DNA from: Acidobacteriaceae bacterium
GTDB lineage: Bacteria > Acidobacteriota > Terriglobia > Terriglobales > Acidobacteriaceae
Assembly (NCBI GenBank): GCA_003139095.1
Contig: PLHW01000064.1
Coordinates: forward strand, 1 to 64,000
Direction of reading: 5' to 3'
DNA length: 64,000 nucleotides
Positions 45,635 to 55,223 of this stretch are shown here, in pieces. How positions within the stretch are numbered: the first letter of the stretch is position 1; each line of letters begins with the position of its first letter. Position numbers and translations under genes: made by a program. Under the pieces are notes generated by a model. It had not been told where the DNA came from, did no database searches, and saw only the letters and a program-made list of their open reading frames with translations.

Positions 45635-45678
45635 AAAGGCTCTCCACCAAGCCACTGTGGCCTGGTTTGAGAGCCTTT
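45635..45678 (-). terminator. Strong nested hairpin terminator after the desaturase
   Basis: AAAGGCTCTC pairs with GAGAGCCTTT (10 bp) and an inner CCAAGCCAC/GTGGCCTGG helix extends it. The minus-strand end is CCTTTTTGCC. It works for the desaturase and probably for both strands. Confidence 0.85.
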
Positions 45679-45684
45679 ACCGAA

Positions 45685-45712
45685 AACTGACGAAGGAGAA
45701 CTGACGACTGGT
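45685..45712. repeat. Heptamer-like block AACTGAC
   Basis: AACTGAC, GAAGGAG, AACTGAC and GACTGGT lie just before the desaturase stop. They are inverted relative to the 43831 locus. Confidence 0.55.
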
Positions 45713-45714
45713 TT

Positions 45715-46659
45715 CTAATCGTTGCCGGCCGCGGTCGAGACTACCAAACCGGCATTTACGTCGCGGACCAGAGCGGGCTTGGGCGGAAGATTCTCCATGG
45801 TCACTTTGTAGACGTGGCGGGCCAGGCCGAGCTTTTTGAGCAGCCAGATTCCGTACCAGTTGAGATCGACTTCGTACCAAGCCATGCCGTGCTTGGCGGA
45901 GACGGGATGCGCGTGGTGATTATTGTGCCAGCCTTCGCCAAAGGTGAGGATGGCGACCAGCCAGTTGTTGGTCGACATATCTTTGGTGGCGAAGCGGCGC
46001 GATCCCCAGACGTGGGTGACGGAGTTGACGGCCCAGGTGGCGTGCAGACCGACGACGACGCGGGCGAAGACTCCCCAGAGAAGCCAGGGCAGACCGCCGA
46101 TGGCGAACAGAATGACGCCGACGATGACGTTGCTCGTCCAATGATATTTGCTGAGCCAAACGTGAACTTTGTCTTTGGTGAGGTCGGGGACGTAGCGGGC
46201 GAGGGTGGTGGAGTCGTGGTGCATGGAGCGGCCGGTGAGGATCCATCCCATGTGCGCCCACCATTTGCCGTCGATGGGCGAATGCGGATCGCCTTCTTCG
46301 TCGGAAAATTGATGATGAATGCGATGCGTGGCGACCCAGAAAATGGGGCCGCCTTCGAGCGCGAGCGTGGCGCACCAGGTTAGAAAATATTCGACCCACT
46401 TGGGAGTTTTATATCCGCGATGCGTGAGCAGGCGGTGGTAAGCCATGCCGATGCCGAGACTGCCGGAGACCCACCAGAGGAAACAGGCGACGAAGAATGC
46501 TTTCCAGTTGAAGAAGAAAAGCGCCGCGATGGCGCCGAGGTGAAAAATAATCATGGCGGTGGCCGTGACCCAGTTGATGCCTTCGGTCTCGGCGCGCTCT
46601 TTGCGCAGGCTGGTGGTGGTGCCGGTAGCCTGGACGGTTTGATCGATTGACTTGCTCAT
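45715..46659 (-). CDS. Acyl-CoA/fatty-acid desaturase
   Basis: The protein is 314 residues from ATG 46659 (GGGAGA upstream). Four membrane helices and three His boxes, HRLLTHR, HRIHHQF and HNNHHAH, are the di-iron ligands of delta-9-type desaturases. The enzyme should introduce a cis double bond into membrane acyl chains. Electron donors are not encoded nearby. Confidence 0.93.
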   Translation of the reverse strand: MSKSIDQTVQATGTTTSLRKERAETEGINWVTATAMIIFHLGAIAALFFFNWKAFFVACFLWWVSGSLGIGMAYHRLLTHRGYKTPKWVEYFLTWCATLALEGGPIFWVATHRIHHQFSDEEGDPHSPIDGKWWAHMGWILTGRSMHHDSTTLARYVPDLTKDKVHVWLSKYHWTSNVIVGVILFAIGGLPWLLWGVFARVVVGLHATWAVNSVTHVWGSRRFATKDMSTNNWLVAILTFGEGWHNNHHAHPVSAKHGMAWYEVDLNWYGIWLLKKLGLARHVYKVTMENLPPKPALVRDVNAGLVVSTAAGND

Positions 46660-47034
46660 GCCGCTATCTCCCACATCGCGTTTATGAAGTGCCCAAGTGA
46701 CAATACCAAGGCTGGAGCGAGGAGTTTGTAATAGTTGTGTAATTCATGGAAAAGCAAGGGGTTACGGGGGTAACGAATGGGCCGGCGGCCCATCTAGCCG
46801 CGAGTTGCAAGCCGCGAGCCGCGAGCAAACCTGGGCCCTATCAGCAATTTCGTTTTGCTCGTGGTTCGTGGCTCGTGGCTCGTAGCTCGCAGCTCGCAGC
46901 TCGCGGCGCGCCCGTATCTATCGTGATGCGGCGAACGCGCGGGGGTGATTTGTGACCTTTTCCGCGGGCGCACGCGAGTCGTAGAATTCGCGTAGTATCC
47001 ATAGGCGTGACCCGACCAGGAAAGAGGAGGTCCC
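46660..47034. other. Intergenic region with paired GCTCGTG/GCCGCGA heptamer arms
   Basis: The 375-nt gap upstream of the cytochrome gene holds a left arm 46797-46826 (GCCGCGA, GTTGCAA, GCCGCGA twice) and a right arm 46857-46905 of seven units (GCTCGTG, GTTCGTG, GCTCGTG, GCTCGTA, GCTCGCA twice, GCTCGCG). The core between them is 30 nt. No gene is seen. AGAGGAGGT at its end is the cytochrome ribosome site. Confidence 0.85.
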
Positions 47035-47472
47035 GTGTTGAAGAGAATCTCGCTGTCGAAATTCGCGCTGATGTTCGCGCTGACGATTGTTGCCGCGTTT
47101 CTGTTTGCCTGCGTGCTGGGAGCCGAGCAGAGTCCACCATCCGGGCAGGCTCCTGAGCAGAAAGCGCCGCCGCCGGAAGCGGCGCAGAAGGCCAATCCCG
47201 TCAAGCCGACGGCAGAATCGATTGCCAAGGGAAAAAAGTTGTACAACATCGACTGCGCCATGTGCCACGGCGAGGCGGGCGACGGCAAGAACGATATGGA
47301 CATGAAGAACGTGCCCAACCTGACGACCGCGGAGCAGCAGAGCGCGAGCGATGGGCAGTGGTTCTATTCGATCAAGAACGGCAAAGGCGACATGCCGCCA
47401 GAGGGAGCGCGGGCGAAAGACGACGATGTGTGGAACGTAGTGAACTATTTGCGAACGCTGGCGAAGAAGTAA
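47035..47472 (+). CDS. Exported mono-heme cytochrome c
   Basis: The 145-residue protein starts with GTG at 47035 after AGAGGAGG. An N-terminal signal or anchor helix (LMFALTIVAAFLFACVLGA) is followed by a Pro/Ala linker. The single heme site is CAMCHGE, with the distal Met in GDMPPEG. It is a class I cytochrome c for periplasmic electron transfer. A Cys near the leader end could be a lipoprotein site. Confidence 0.9.
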   Translation: MLKRISLSKFALMFALTIVAAFLFACVLGAEQSPPSGQAPEQKAPPPEAAQKANPVKPTAESIAKGKKLYNIDCAMCHGEAGDGKNDMDMKNVPNLTTAEQQSASDGQWFYSIKNGKGDMPPEGARAKDDDVWNVVNYLRTLAKK

Positions 47473-47673
47473 GAGGCGAGAGTCGGTGTACGGGGGACGA
47501 GGTCCGCAAGACGCCGCTCGCCGCGGCCGACTTTACATCAGGAACACAATTCCCCTTGCCTGCCGAGTGAAGGCTGCACTACACTTTCTATCCTTGCTGG
47601 GCATCCCCCTGCTCAGGGCGCTCTTGATTTGCGCGCGTAGCGCTCCTTTGTACCCTTCGCTGGGGAGATGACC

Positions 47674-48984
47674 ATGAGAGTTCTAAGGCAAAACAAAGAT
47701 CGAATTTCGTACCCGCAGGCGCGCACGGGCGCAATCACGTTGCTCGTGATGATCGTGCTTGTCCTGACTATCGTCGCCAAGCCCGCAGCACATGCCCAGA
47801 CCTTCAACATCCTGCATAACTTCACGGGCGGAAGTGATGGAGATCGCCCGGGTGCCGGGATCACCAGGGACCGGGTCGGAAACTTCTACGGAACAACTCA
47901 GTACGGGGGCGATTTTAGTTGCGACGCGGGGGGACTGCCCGGCTGCGGCGCGCTCTACAAGTTCCAGATGACGGATGTAGGGCCGGTGTTAACTCCTCTG
48001 CATGACTTCTACGAGGCCTCGGAACCTTTCCCCGAACACCCCGGTGTGCCGACGGTCGGTCCCGATGACGGACTTTATGGCGTGATCAGCCTGGGAGGGC
48101 CCTCCGGTGACGATGTTGGCACAGTGTTCGTTGCCAACCCTTTGAACAGTACCCAAGTGCCGATAAGTTCCGGGCTCTACAGAGTGCTGTACCAATTTAC
48201 CGAAACTTCCAACGACGGCTCTTACCCTACGGCGCTCCAGCCGTTGCAGTTCGACGCTGCTGGAAACATTTATGGCGCAACGACCTACGGCGGTTCCGAA
48301 AATTTTGGTACAGTGTACGAACTTATACGCTCAGGTAGCAACTGGACGTATAGCACCCTGTATAGCTTCCTGGGGGGCAAGGATGGAGCCCGTCCTCGCG
48401 GCATCGTCTTCGACGATGAAGGCAACATCTATGGCGTCGCTGCCGGCGGCGGTAGCCTGAGTGGGGGTTGCGGTAACCGTGGCTGCGGAACCGTTTTCGA
48501 ACTTACACCTTCGCAATCCGGATGGACCATGACCGTTCTTCACAGCTTTCAAGCGGGCGTTGATGGGGGATGGCCCGGCCCGTTGATCCGGGACCAAGCC
48601 GGCAATCTCTATGGCTTGAATACACAGTGGGGACCGAACAACAGCGGCGGCACTGTCTGGGAGCTGTCTCCGTCTGGCGGCAATTGGACCGCCAGCGTGC
48701 TCTATGCGTTTCCTAGTGCGATCGTGTGGGACTATGGTCCGTACGCACCAACCATAGACGCCGCCGGGAATCTCTACGGCATAACGGATTCTAACGGCTA
48801 CGGCCTTCTCTTCAAGCTCACGCCGAATGGCGGTAGTTGGACCTACACGGACTTGTATGACTTCGGAAGCAACGCTTGTACTCCTCAGGGAGCCGTGCTG
48901 CTCGACGCTGCTAGCAACATCTACGGCGTAACTGAGAGCTGCGGAGAGTACGGCGGTGGCGTCATATGGGAGTTCACGCCGTAA
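47674..48984 (+). CDS. Secreted GloVer tandem-repeat protein (second copy)
   Basis: The protein is about 436 residues. The ATG at 47674 is preferred over 47668 because GGGGAG abuts the earlier ATG. A signal peptide (TLLVMIVLVLTIVAKPAAHAQ) precedes repeats of the LYSF.GG.DGA.P.G...D..GN.YG....GG....GTVFEL type. It differs from the 17.4-kb copy by longer, more irregular repeats and Cys pairs such as CGNRGCG. The role is unknown and a beta-propeller-like surface protein is inferred. Confidence 0.83.
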   Translation: MRVLRQNKDRISYPQARTGAITLLVMIVLVLTIVAKPAAHAQTFNILHNFTGGSDGDRPGAGITRDRVGNFYGTTQYGGDFSCDAGGLPGCGALYKFQMTDVGPVLTPLHDFYEASEPFPEHPGVPTVGPDDGLYGVISLGGPSGDDVGTVFVANPLNSTQVPISSGLYRVLYQFTETSNDGSYPTALQPLQFDAAGNIYGATTYGGSENFGTVYELIRSGSNWTYSTLYSFLGGKDGARPRGIVFDDEGNIYGVAAGGGSLSGGCGNRGCGTVFELTPSQSGWTMTVLHSFQAGVDGGWPGPLIRDQAGNLYGLNTQWGPNNSGGTVWELSPSGGNWTASVLYAFPSAIVWDYGPYAPTIDAAGNLYGITDSNGYGLLFKLTPNGGSWTYTDLYDFGSNACTPQGAVLLDAASNIYGVTESCGEYGGGVIWEFTP

Positions 48985-49036
48985 GCACCGGGCGGCGGGA
49001 TTTCAGGTAAGGCGTCTCTGCCTGGCCGGGCTAGAA

Positions 49037-49921
49037 TTACGAAGCGCCTTTGACTTCTATGCCGGCCCATTTTTCTAGGAGCGTTAGCGTCGCGGCGTAG
49101 TCCAGGTCGCGGTGGCCTTCTTCGGCGGCCAGGTCGTAGACCTCTTCTACCGCTTCGAGGCCGGGGAGACGGACTCGGGCTTCTTTGGCTGCGTCTAACG
49201 CCAGGTGAATATCTTTCCACATCAGGCGCAGGGGAAAATTTGGGGAGAAGTCGCGCTTCAGGATGAAGGGGGCTTTATAGTCGACTACTCCGGAGCGGAC
49301 CATGGAGGCCTGGATGAGCGGGAGAAGTTTTTCGATATCGACGCCGAGTTTCGTGGCAAGCGTGAGGGCCTCGGCGAAACCTTCGTAGATCATGGCGATT
49401 TGCAAATTCATGGCGAGTTTGGTGGCCTGGCCTTTTCCGGTGCCGCCCATGTGGAAGACCTGTTTGCCCATCGCCTGAAAGAGGGGTCGGAGGCGCTCGA
49501 CGGGAGCGGGGTCGCCGCCCACCATAAAAATTAAGCTGCCGTTTTCGGCGGCAATTTTTGAGCCGGTCATGGGGGCGTCGACGTAATCGACGCCGCGCGG
49601 CTTGAGGCGCTCGGCAAAGCGCTGCGTGGCGGAGGGCGAGATGGTGCTGGAATCGGCGAGGATCATGCCGGAGGTGAGCGAGGCGTCGGCGCCATTCGGC
49701 CCGAAGAGGACGCTCTCGACGGCTTTCGTGTCGGAGACGCACATCCAGAGGACCTCTGCGGCTTGCGCCGCGTCGGCGGGAGAAGCGGCGGTGCGCGCGC
49801 CTTCCACGTCTTTGTCTTTGCCGGGGGTGCGATTCCAGACGGAGACTTCGTGTCCCGCCTTCACTAAATTTGCGGCCATGGAGTGGCCCATGATTCCCAA
49901 GCCAAGAAAAGCTACGCGCAT
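49037..49921 (-). CDS. NAD(P)-dependent beta-hydroxyacid dehydrogenase
   Basis: The 294-residue protein has an N-terminal GLGIMGHSMAANLVKAGHEVSVWNRTPGK Rossmann site and a DAPMTGSKIAAENGSLIFMVGG substrate loop. The catalytic Lys region is in GTGKGQATKLAMNL. The fold fits 3-hydroxyisobutyrate dehydrogenase and glyoxylate/succinic semialdehyde reductase relatives. Substrate is not determined. It probably acts in the cytoplasm. Confidence 0.92.
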   Translation of the reverse strand: MRVAFLGLGIMGHSMAANLVKAGHEVSVWNRTPGKDKDVEGARTAASPADAAQAAEVLWMCVSDTKAVESVLFGPNGADASLTSGMILADSSTISPSATQRFAERLKPRGVDYVDAPMTGSKIAAENGSLIFMVGGDPAPVERLRPLFQAMGKQVFHMGGTGKGQATKLAMNLQIAMIYEGFAEALTLATKLGVDIEKLLPLIQASMVRSGVVDYKAPFILKRDFSPNFPLRLMWKDIHLALDAAKEARVRLPGLEAVEEVYDLAAEEGHRDLDYAATLTLLEKWAGIEVKGAS

Positions 49922-50340
49922 TCGAGTGTGTCCCTTCGCAGCGGCATTTTTTGCCAGTTTCTGAAGATTTTTTCTCAGCTCGATTAGATACGACCACGAA
50001 AGTAATGGTCAAGGGAAAGAGAAGCTGGCATACACTGGAGAGGTACATAAAAGTGCAGATTCCTCGCCCACTCGCTGCGCTCGGGCTCGGAATGACAAGC
50101 ATTCAAGGGCAGCACCAGCCTTGAAGCAGAGCGCAGCGCTGGGTTCGCAGGAAAGGTGCTTCCGCTGGGCGCTTCGGGGCATCCAATAAAACACAGGGCG
50201 CCAGGTTGGACGCGACTGTTGCGAACGAAGTTGTGTGAACAAGGAGGAAGCGAGTACCGGAGGCGGCTTCGGGGTGGGTTGCAGACTGGGGTTTGCAGAC
50301 CGAGACCTGGATATGGGCGCGAAGTCCGCAGCTAGAATCT
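49922..50340. other. Intergenic region without a confident gene
   Basis: The 419-nt gap separates the dehydrogenase from the divergent MBL-fold gene. It holds a degenerate copy of the CTCGCTGCGCTCGG...GAATGAC dispersed repeat at 50060-50098 and GC-rich direct patches. Minus-strand frames here have no family features or ribosome sites. Confidence 0.45.
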
Positions 50341-51237
50341 ATGATCAAGTCTTCATTGAATAATCCTGCACTGCGCAAGCGCGCCAGCAATTTCACCCGG
50401 CTGGTCAGGCACTCGGCCATCACTCCGCGCACGGGGCGCACTCATAAACCCACACTGGTAACGAACGGCGACCTGGGAGTGACGTTCATCGGGCATTCGA
50501 GTTTTTTCCTCCAGATGGGGGGGCTGAATGCGATGATCGATCCGAATTTTGCGCGCTGGCTTTTTGTGTTGAAGCGGTTGCGGCAGCCGGGGCTGAACCT
50601 GCGCGACCTGCCGCCGATGGATGTGGTGCTGGTGACGCATGCGCATTTCGATCATCTGCACCGGCAGTCGTTGCGCACGATTGCACGGCAGACGCGGCGG
50701 CAGACGGGCACGGCGCCGACCCTGATCGTTCCCCATCATGTGTTTGACCTGGTGTCGGACCTCGGGTTCAAGAAGATTGTTGAGTTGGAGTGGTGGAACA
50801 CGCATCATGAGGGCGGCCTTGAAGTGACGCATGTACCGTCGCGGCACTGGGGAGCGCGCATTTTGAAGGATTCGCACCGCGGGTACGGTGGATATGTGCT
50901 GCGGGCGGGAGAGCATTCTGTGTATCACGCGGGAGACACCGCGTATTTCAGCGGATTCCGGGAGATTGGGCGGCGTTTGGCGCCGGAACTGGCGCTGCTG
51001 CCGATCGGGGCGTACGATCCTCCGCAATTTCGCAATGTGCATACCAGCCCGGCGGACGCGATGCGGGCGTTTTTGGACTTGAAGTCGCAGTGGATGGTGC
51101 CGATGCACTACGGGACGTTCCGGCTGTCGCATGAGCCGATTGACGAGCCGCTGAAGCTGCTGGCGCGCGAGGCGAATGCGGCGGGCGTGAAAGATAAGGT
51201 AGTGGTGCTGGAAGAAGGCGTGACGCGGCTGTTTTGA
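50341..51237 (+). CDS. MBL-fold metallo-hydrolase (UlaG/NAPE-PLD-like)
   Basis: The protein is about 298 residues. The metal motif HXHXDH appears as VTHAHFDHLHR. Further ligands are in SRHWGAR, YHAGDTAYFSGF and the C-terminal MHYGTFRLSHEP. It resembles NAPE-PLD-like and UlaG-like hydrolases acting on phosphodiesters or lactones. An upstream TTG at 50293 is possible. The ATG at 50341 begins just before the conserved part. Confidence 0.88.
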   Translation: MIKSSLNNPALRKRASNFTRLVRHSAITPRTGRTHKPTLVTNGDLGVTFIGHSSFFLQMGGLNAMIDPNFARWLFVLKRLRQPGLNLRDLPPMDVVLVTHAHFDHLHRQSLRTIARQTRRQTGTAPTLIVPHHVFDLVSDLGFKKIVELEWWNTHHEGGLEVTHVPSRHWGARILKDSHRGYGGYVLRAGEHSVYHAGDTAYFSGFREIGRRLAPELALLPIGAYDPPQFRNVHTSPADAMRAFLDLKSQWMVPMHYGTFRLSHEPIDEPLKLLAREANAAGVKDKVVVLEEGVTRLF

Positions 51238-51353
51238 GGATGCGCCCCCTTCTTTAGCATCGAGCGAAGTTGGAAGCCGAAGCTGGTAGATCCTAAGAAT
51301 CCATGGCCGGACGAATGCGCTGGAATTCGGCGCAGAGCGCGGGTCGGCTTCAA

Positions 51354-53156
51354 TCAGGGATTGTTCACCGGGCCCTGATCTTCCGCAAGCATGGCGCGCA
51401 TTTCTTTCGAGTGCTTGTCGAAAGTGATCGACAGAATCCTCTCACCGCCCTTGACGAACTCGCCATCGACAGCCCGCGTTTGATCGTATTGTTCCGCTTC
51501 GGAGCGCACTTGGACTCGGAGGGCATGCTTACCGGCGGGCACCGGAAGTGTCAGCGTCTCTTTCGTCCCACCGCCAAGCAGAATCAACCTGTGCTTATGC
51601 CCATCGTGGAGTGGATGCTGGTACACCAATTTGTCATCGACCCAAACTAGCAGGGTTGCATTGGCGAAATGATTTTCGATGTGGATTTCGACATTTGAGT
51701 CGGCGATTGCCGGAGAACCGGCCCCCGGGATCGATCCATTCGGAGCGTTCGTGGCGGCAACTCGCCGCGAAGCCAGCATAGCGCCGAGTTGTGTTGCAGC
51801 GAGAGGCACGACGGCAGGCTTGATTAAACGAGCCTTCGCCACACCCGACTTCGGCACACTCGGCTTCGTTGCGCTCGGGATCGCTGGGGGATCGGTCGCC
51901 GGGGGATCGGCCGGCTCGGGAACTGGAACCGTACTCTCTGGAGGCGCGGCGGTCACATCCGGGCCCGTAGAGGGAGCCAGGTCTTTTTCAACGGTGGCGG
52001 GCAAAGCGGCCCGAGTGACCGCTGCCTGATTCACCGCCGGCGCAGCTCGTCGGGCAAAAGTCCTCGAACTCCGAATCTGGCGCCAGGCAAAAAAACTCAC
52101 TACCAGGGCAGCCAGGAAGAGCGGAATCAGAACGGCGGCCTGAAATCGCCACGGAGAGAAAATGGATGATTGGTTGCGGAGTGGCCGCGCTGAAATTGCC
52201 GGCGAGACTGCCCCTTCGCGCGCCGGGGGCGAGGGGCTAGCGGCCTGGAGGCTGCTGTCGAGCCATGTCGGACGTCCCTCCGAAGCAGAGAACCAGAAAG
52301 GCCCGTTATGGGGATTTGCGCGCTTCCGTAGTTCGCGCAAATCGCGGGCGAACTCTCTGCCGCGCTGGTAGCGGTCCGCGGGAGCCTTGGCCAAGGCGCG
52401 AGCGATGACGGCGTCAAGCTCCGCTGGCAACTCGGGAGCCAGGGCCGTGGGCTGCATCGGAGCGCGATTCGCCACCTTGAAGCAGACGGTGGTAGGGCTG
52501 TTTCCCTGGAACGGACTGAAACCGGTCAAGGCCGCATACAAGATGGCGCCGAGCGAAAACAGGTCCGACCGCCCATCCACCTGCTCGCCCTCGAGTTGCT
52601 CGGGAGACATATAGGCAGGCGTGCCCAGAACACGACCGGGCATCGTCATGTGAGACAGGTCAAGTTGAGCGATTCCGAAGTCTGCGATTTTAGCCTGGCC
52701 GTCTTTGGTGACCAGAATGTTTGCGGGCTTGATGTCGCGGTGGACGACGCCCTGGGCATGGGCATAATCGAGCGCTTCGGCTATTTCCATGGTGAGGCGC
52801 AGCGCGTCATCCAAGGGTAGCTTTTTTGAATTGTTGGCACAGAGATCGGCGAGTGTCAGACCTTCGATGTACTCCATAACGATGTAAGGATTCGAGGTCT
52901 CGGGCTCCTCGCCGACATCGAACAAGGCGACAATGCCGGGATGGAGGAGCCGGCCGGCGGCCTGCGCCTCCAGGAAAAAGCGTTTGCGAAATTCGCGCTG
53001 CTCGGGCGCGCCCGTCTGATTCAGAAGAATGGTTTTAATGGCAACCGAGCGTTCGATTTTGGGATCCCAACCCTTATAGACAGCGCCCATCGCACCGCGG
53101 CCGATCTCGGCCACGATCTCATATCGGCCCAACAGTTTGCCGCAAGGGTTTCCCAT
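51354..53156 (-). CDS. Membrane Ser/Thr protein kinase (PknB-like)
   Basis: This 600-residue protein has a full Hanks kinase domain at residues 10-285: GRGAMGAVYKG (P-loop), VAIK Lys, HRDIKPANIL, DFGIAQ and SPEQL. A juxtamembrane Pro/Ser region follows, then one transmembrane helix (FQAAVLIPLFLAALVVSFFAW). A long Pro-rich linker leads to a beta-rich C-terminal domain (VEIHIENHFANATLLVWVDDKLVY) that may be extracytoplasmic. The ligand is unknown. Contrast this intact kinase with the pseudokinase at 26.4 kb. Confidence 0.95.
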   Translation of the reverse strand: MGNPCGKLLGRYEIVAEIGRGAMGAVYKGWDPKIERSVAIKTILLNQTGAPEQREFRKRFFLEAQAAGRLLHPGIVALFDVGEEPETSNPYIVMEYIEGLTLADLCANNSKKLPLDDALRLTMEIAEALDYAHAQGVVHRDIKPANILVTKDGQAKIADFGIAQLDLSHMTMPGRVLGTPAYMSPEQLEGEQVDGRSDLFSLGAILYAALTGFSPFQGNSPTTVCFKVANRAPMQPTALAPELPAELDAVIARALAKAPADRYQRGREFARDLRELRKRANPHNGPFWFSASEGRPTWLDSSLQAASPSPPAREGAVSPAISARPLRNQSSIFSPWRFQAAVLIPLFLAALVVSFFAWRQIRSSRTFARRAAPAVNQAAVTRAALPATVEKDLAPSTGPDVTAAPPESTVPVPEPADPPATDPPAIPSATKPSVPKSGVAKARLIKPAVVPLAATQLGAMLASRRVAATNAPNGSIPGAGSPAIADSNVEIHIENHFANATLLVWVDDKLVYQHPLHDGHKHRLILLGGGTKETLTLPVPAGKHALRVQVRSEAEQYDQTRAVDGEFVKGGERILSITFDKHSKEMRAMLAEDQGPVNNP

Positions 53157-53499
53157 TGGTTCGCGGCGCTCCCGCCAGTGAAGGGTATCCAGCCTCAGAG
53201 TACCGCGACGGCGGAAGGCGCGTGGGGAGATTCACAGTCCGTAAATTACGCCAGTAATGCGGAAAAACCCGATTACCTCGGTCACTTTGAAAGGAGGTTG
53301 CGCCTCACGGCCTTTTTCGAAAACGCTTCGAAAAAGTGTTTGCGGGACGAGGAAGAGTTCGAATCGTGCGATCCAGCATAACTTCTTAAGTAACTTCGTG
53401 CACGCGGTCGCATCTAAAGGAGAAAGCGCAGCGCATGCTATACTGCGCTCAGAAGGGGCGGGCGGTTCCCTCCATGTGCCTGCTCGAGGGTTTCGAAAC
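53157..53499. promoter_or_regulatory. Divergent region between kinase and S41 protease
   Basis: This 343-nt gap contains a T-rich patch with TTTTTCGAAAACGCTTCGAAAAA dyad-like symmetry around 53312-53336. A possible -10 TATACT lies at 53439-53444, but no good -35 was found. No gene is seen. Confidence 0.4.
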
Positions 53500-55098
53500 A
53501 TGGCCGGTAGTTCTCGTCGTTCACTCTTCCTGGTAGTTTTTGTCCTCGCACTGTTTGGCTTGCTCGGCATGCTGTTCGCGCAGCGGATCAGCCCGGCGGC
53601 CTCGCCGAGCACCGACTCGGATGTGCGAGACAGCTTCAAACAATTCACTGAGATTTACGAGGCGGTCGAGGAGAACTACGCCGATCCGGTGAATCCGGAC
53701 AAGGCGATCTATGACGGGGCGATTCCGAGCATGCTGCACCAGCTCGATCCGCACTCGAATTTTTTCGATCCGAAATCGTATTCGCAACTGCGCGAAGAGC
53801 AGCGCGGGAAATATTACGGCGTAGGCATGACGGTGGGCCCGCGTAACAATAAGGTCATCGTGATCGCGCCGTTCGCGGGAACGCCGGCGTACCGGGCGGG
53901 CATTCGTCCGGGCGACATCATCGCCGCGATCGACGGCAAACCCACGGACAACATGAGCACGTCGGATGTGGCCGACCTGCTGAAAGGGCCGAAGGGCACG
54001 ACGGTGCGGATCACGATGCTGCGCGAGGGGTCGGATCATCCGCTGGAGTTCAGCGTGATTCGCGACGAGATTCCGCGCTATAGCGTGGATTTGCATTTCA
54101 TGATCAAGCCCGGGATTGGGTACATGCACATTTCGGGATTCCAGGAGACAACCGAGCACGAGGTCACCGAAGCGCTCGATCAGATGGGCGATTTGAAGGG
54201 ACTGGTGCTGGACCTGCGGCAGAATCCGGGTGGATTGCTGAGCGAGGGCGTGGGCGTCGCGGATAAGTTTTTGAAGAAGGGACAGCTGATCGTCTCGCAT
54301 CATGGGCGCTCGTCGCCGGAGAAGCGGTACGTGGCGCAGCATGGAAATGGCGGCCGGGATTATCCGCTGGTGGTTCTGGTGAATCGCGGGACGGCGTCGG
54401 CGGCGGAAATTCTGGCGGGCGCGATTCAGGATCATGACCGCGGGTTGATCGTCGGCGAAACGACGTTTGGCAAGGGCCTGGTGCAGACCGTCTATCCGCT
54501 GGCCGAGAACACGGGCCTGGCGCTGACGACGGCAAAGTATTACACGCCGAGCGGGCGCCTGATTCAGCGCGACTACAGCAACGTGTCGCTGTACGACTAT
54601 TACTACGAACGCGAGAACGACGACAATACGGCGAACAAAGAAGTGAAGCTGACCGATGGCGGGCGGACGGTGTATGGCGGTGGCGGGATCAGTCCGGACG
54701 TGAAGCTGGCTCCGTACAAGTCGAACAAGTTTCAGGACGATTTGCTGCAGCACTATGCGCTGTTCAATTTCGCCAAGGATTATGCGAACGCGCACAAGGT
54801 GACGCAGAGCTTCGAAATCGACGATGCGATTTTGCAGGAGTTCCGGAAGTTCCTCGACCGCGAAAAGATCGCCTATACGGAGGGCGAACTGATCGAGAAC
54901 AACGACTGGCTGCGCTCGAACCTGAAGAGCGAGATTTTTATCGACGCGTTCGGGCAGGAAGAAGGGATGAAGGTGCGGGCTGAAACGGATCCTGACGTGA
55001 TGAAGGCGCTGGATTTGATGCCGCAGGCACGCGCGCTGGCGGATAATGCGCGTAAAGTCGTGGCGGAACGGAATTCAGCCAGTCCCGTGCCAAGGTAG
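53500..55098 (+). CDS. S41 family C-terminal processing protease
   Basis: The protein is 532 residues from ATG 53500. An N-terminal anchor or signal (SLFLVVFVLALFGLLGMLFA) is followed by a PDZ domain (APFAGTPAYRAGIRPGDIIAAIDGKPT). The tail-specific protease core has nucleophile Ser in NRGTASAAEILAGAI and Lys in TFGKGLVQTVYPL. It cleaves periplasmic proteins at their C termini. An upstream in-frame extension has no family sequence. A terminator follows. Confidence 0.95.
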   Translation: MAGSSRRSLFLVVFVLALFGLLGMLFAQRISPAASPSTDSDVRDSFKQFTEIYEAVEENYADPVNPDKAIYDGAIPSMLHQLDPHSNFFDPKSYSQLREEQRGKYYGVGMTVGPRNNKVIVIAPFAGTPAYRAGIRPGDIIAAIDGKPTDNMSTSDVADLLKGPKGTTVRITMLREGSDHPLEFSVIRDEIPRYSVDLHFMIKPGIGYMHISGFQETTEHEVTEALDQMGDLKGLVLDLRQNPGGLLSEGVGVADKFLKKGQLIVSHHGRSSPEKRYVAQHGNGGRDYPLVVLVNRGTASAAEILAGAIQDHDRGLIVGETTFGKGLVQTVYPLAENTGLALTTAKYYTPSGRLIQRDYSNVSLYDYYYERENDDNTANKEVKLTDGGRTVYGGGGISPDVKLAPYKSNKFQDDLLQHYALFNFAKDYANAHKVTQSFEIDDAILQEFRKFLDREKIAYTEGELIENNDWLRSNLKSEIFIDAFGQEEGMKVRAETDPDVMKALDLMPQARALADNARKVVAERNSASPVPR

Positions 55099-55120
55099 TT
55101 TGACGCTTGAAATTTTGAGA

Positions 55121-55150
55121 AAGGCCCGGAGCGCCGGGCCTTTTTATTTT
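55121..55150 (+). terminator. Intrinsic terminator after the S41 protease
   Basis: AAGGCCCGG, AGCG loop, CCGGGCCTT and a T-rich tail begin 23 nt past the stop codon. Confidence 0.95.
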
Positions 55151-55223
55151 GACCGCTCAGGGGCATGGAAACAGGTTGCGCACGGGAAGGCGATATAAGA
55201 TCGCGGCAGACATCTAGGCAATC

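Noticed and set aside
97-46905. Heptamer loci as CRISPR arrays
   Set aside because: Units are only 7 nt with no spacers and no cas genes nearby.
50009-50441. Minus-strand frames in the gap before the MBL hydrolase
   Set aside because: They run through a dispersed repeat and have no conserved features.
53404-53444. Promoter for the S41 protease
   Set aside because: TATACT is a plausible -10 but no matching -35 was found at the right distance.
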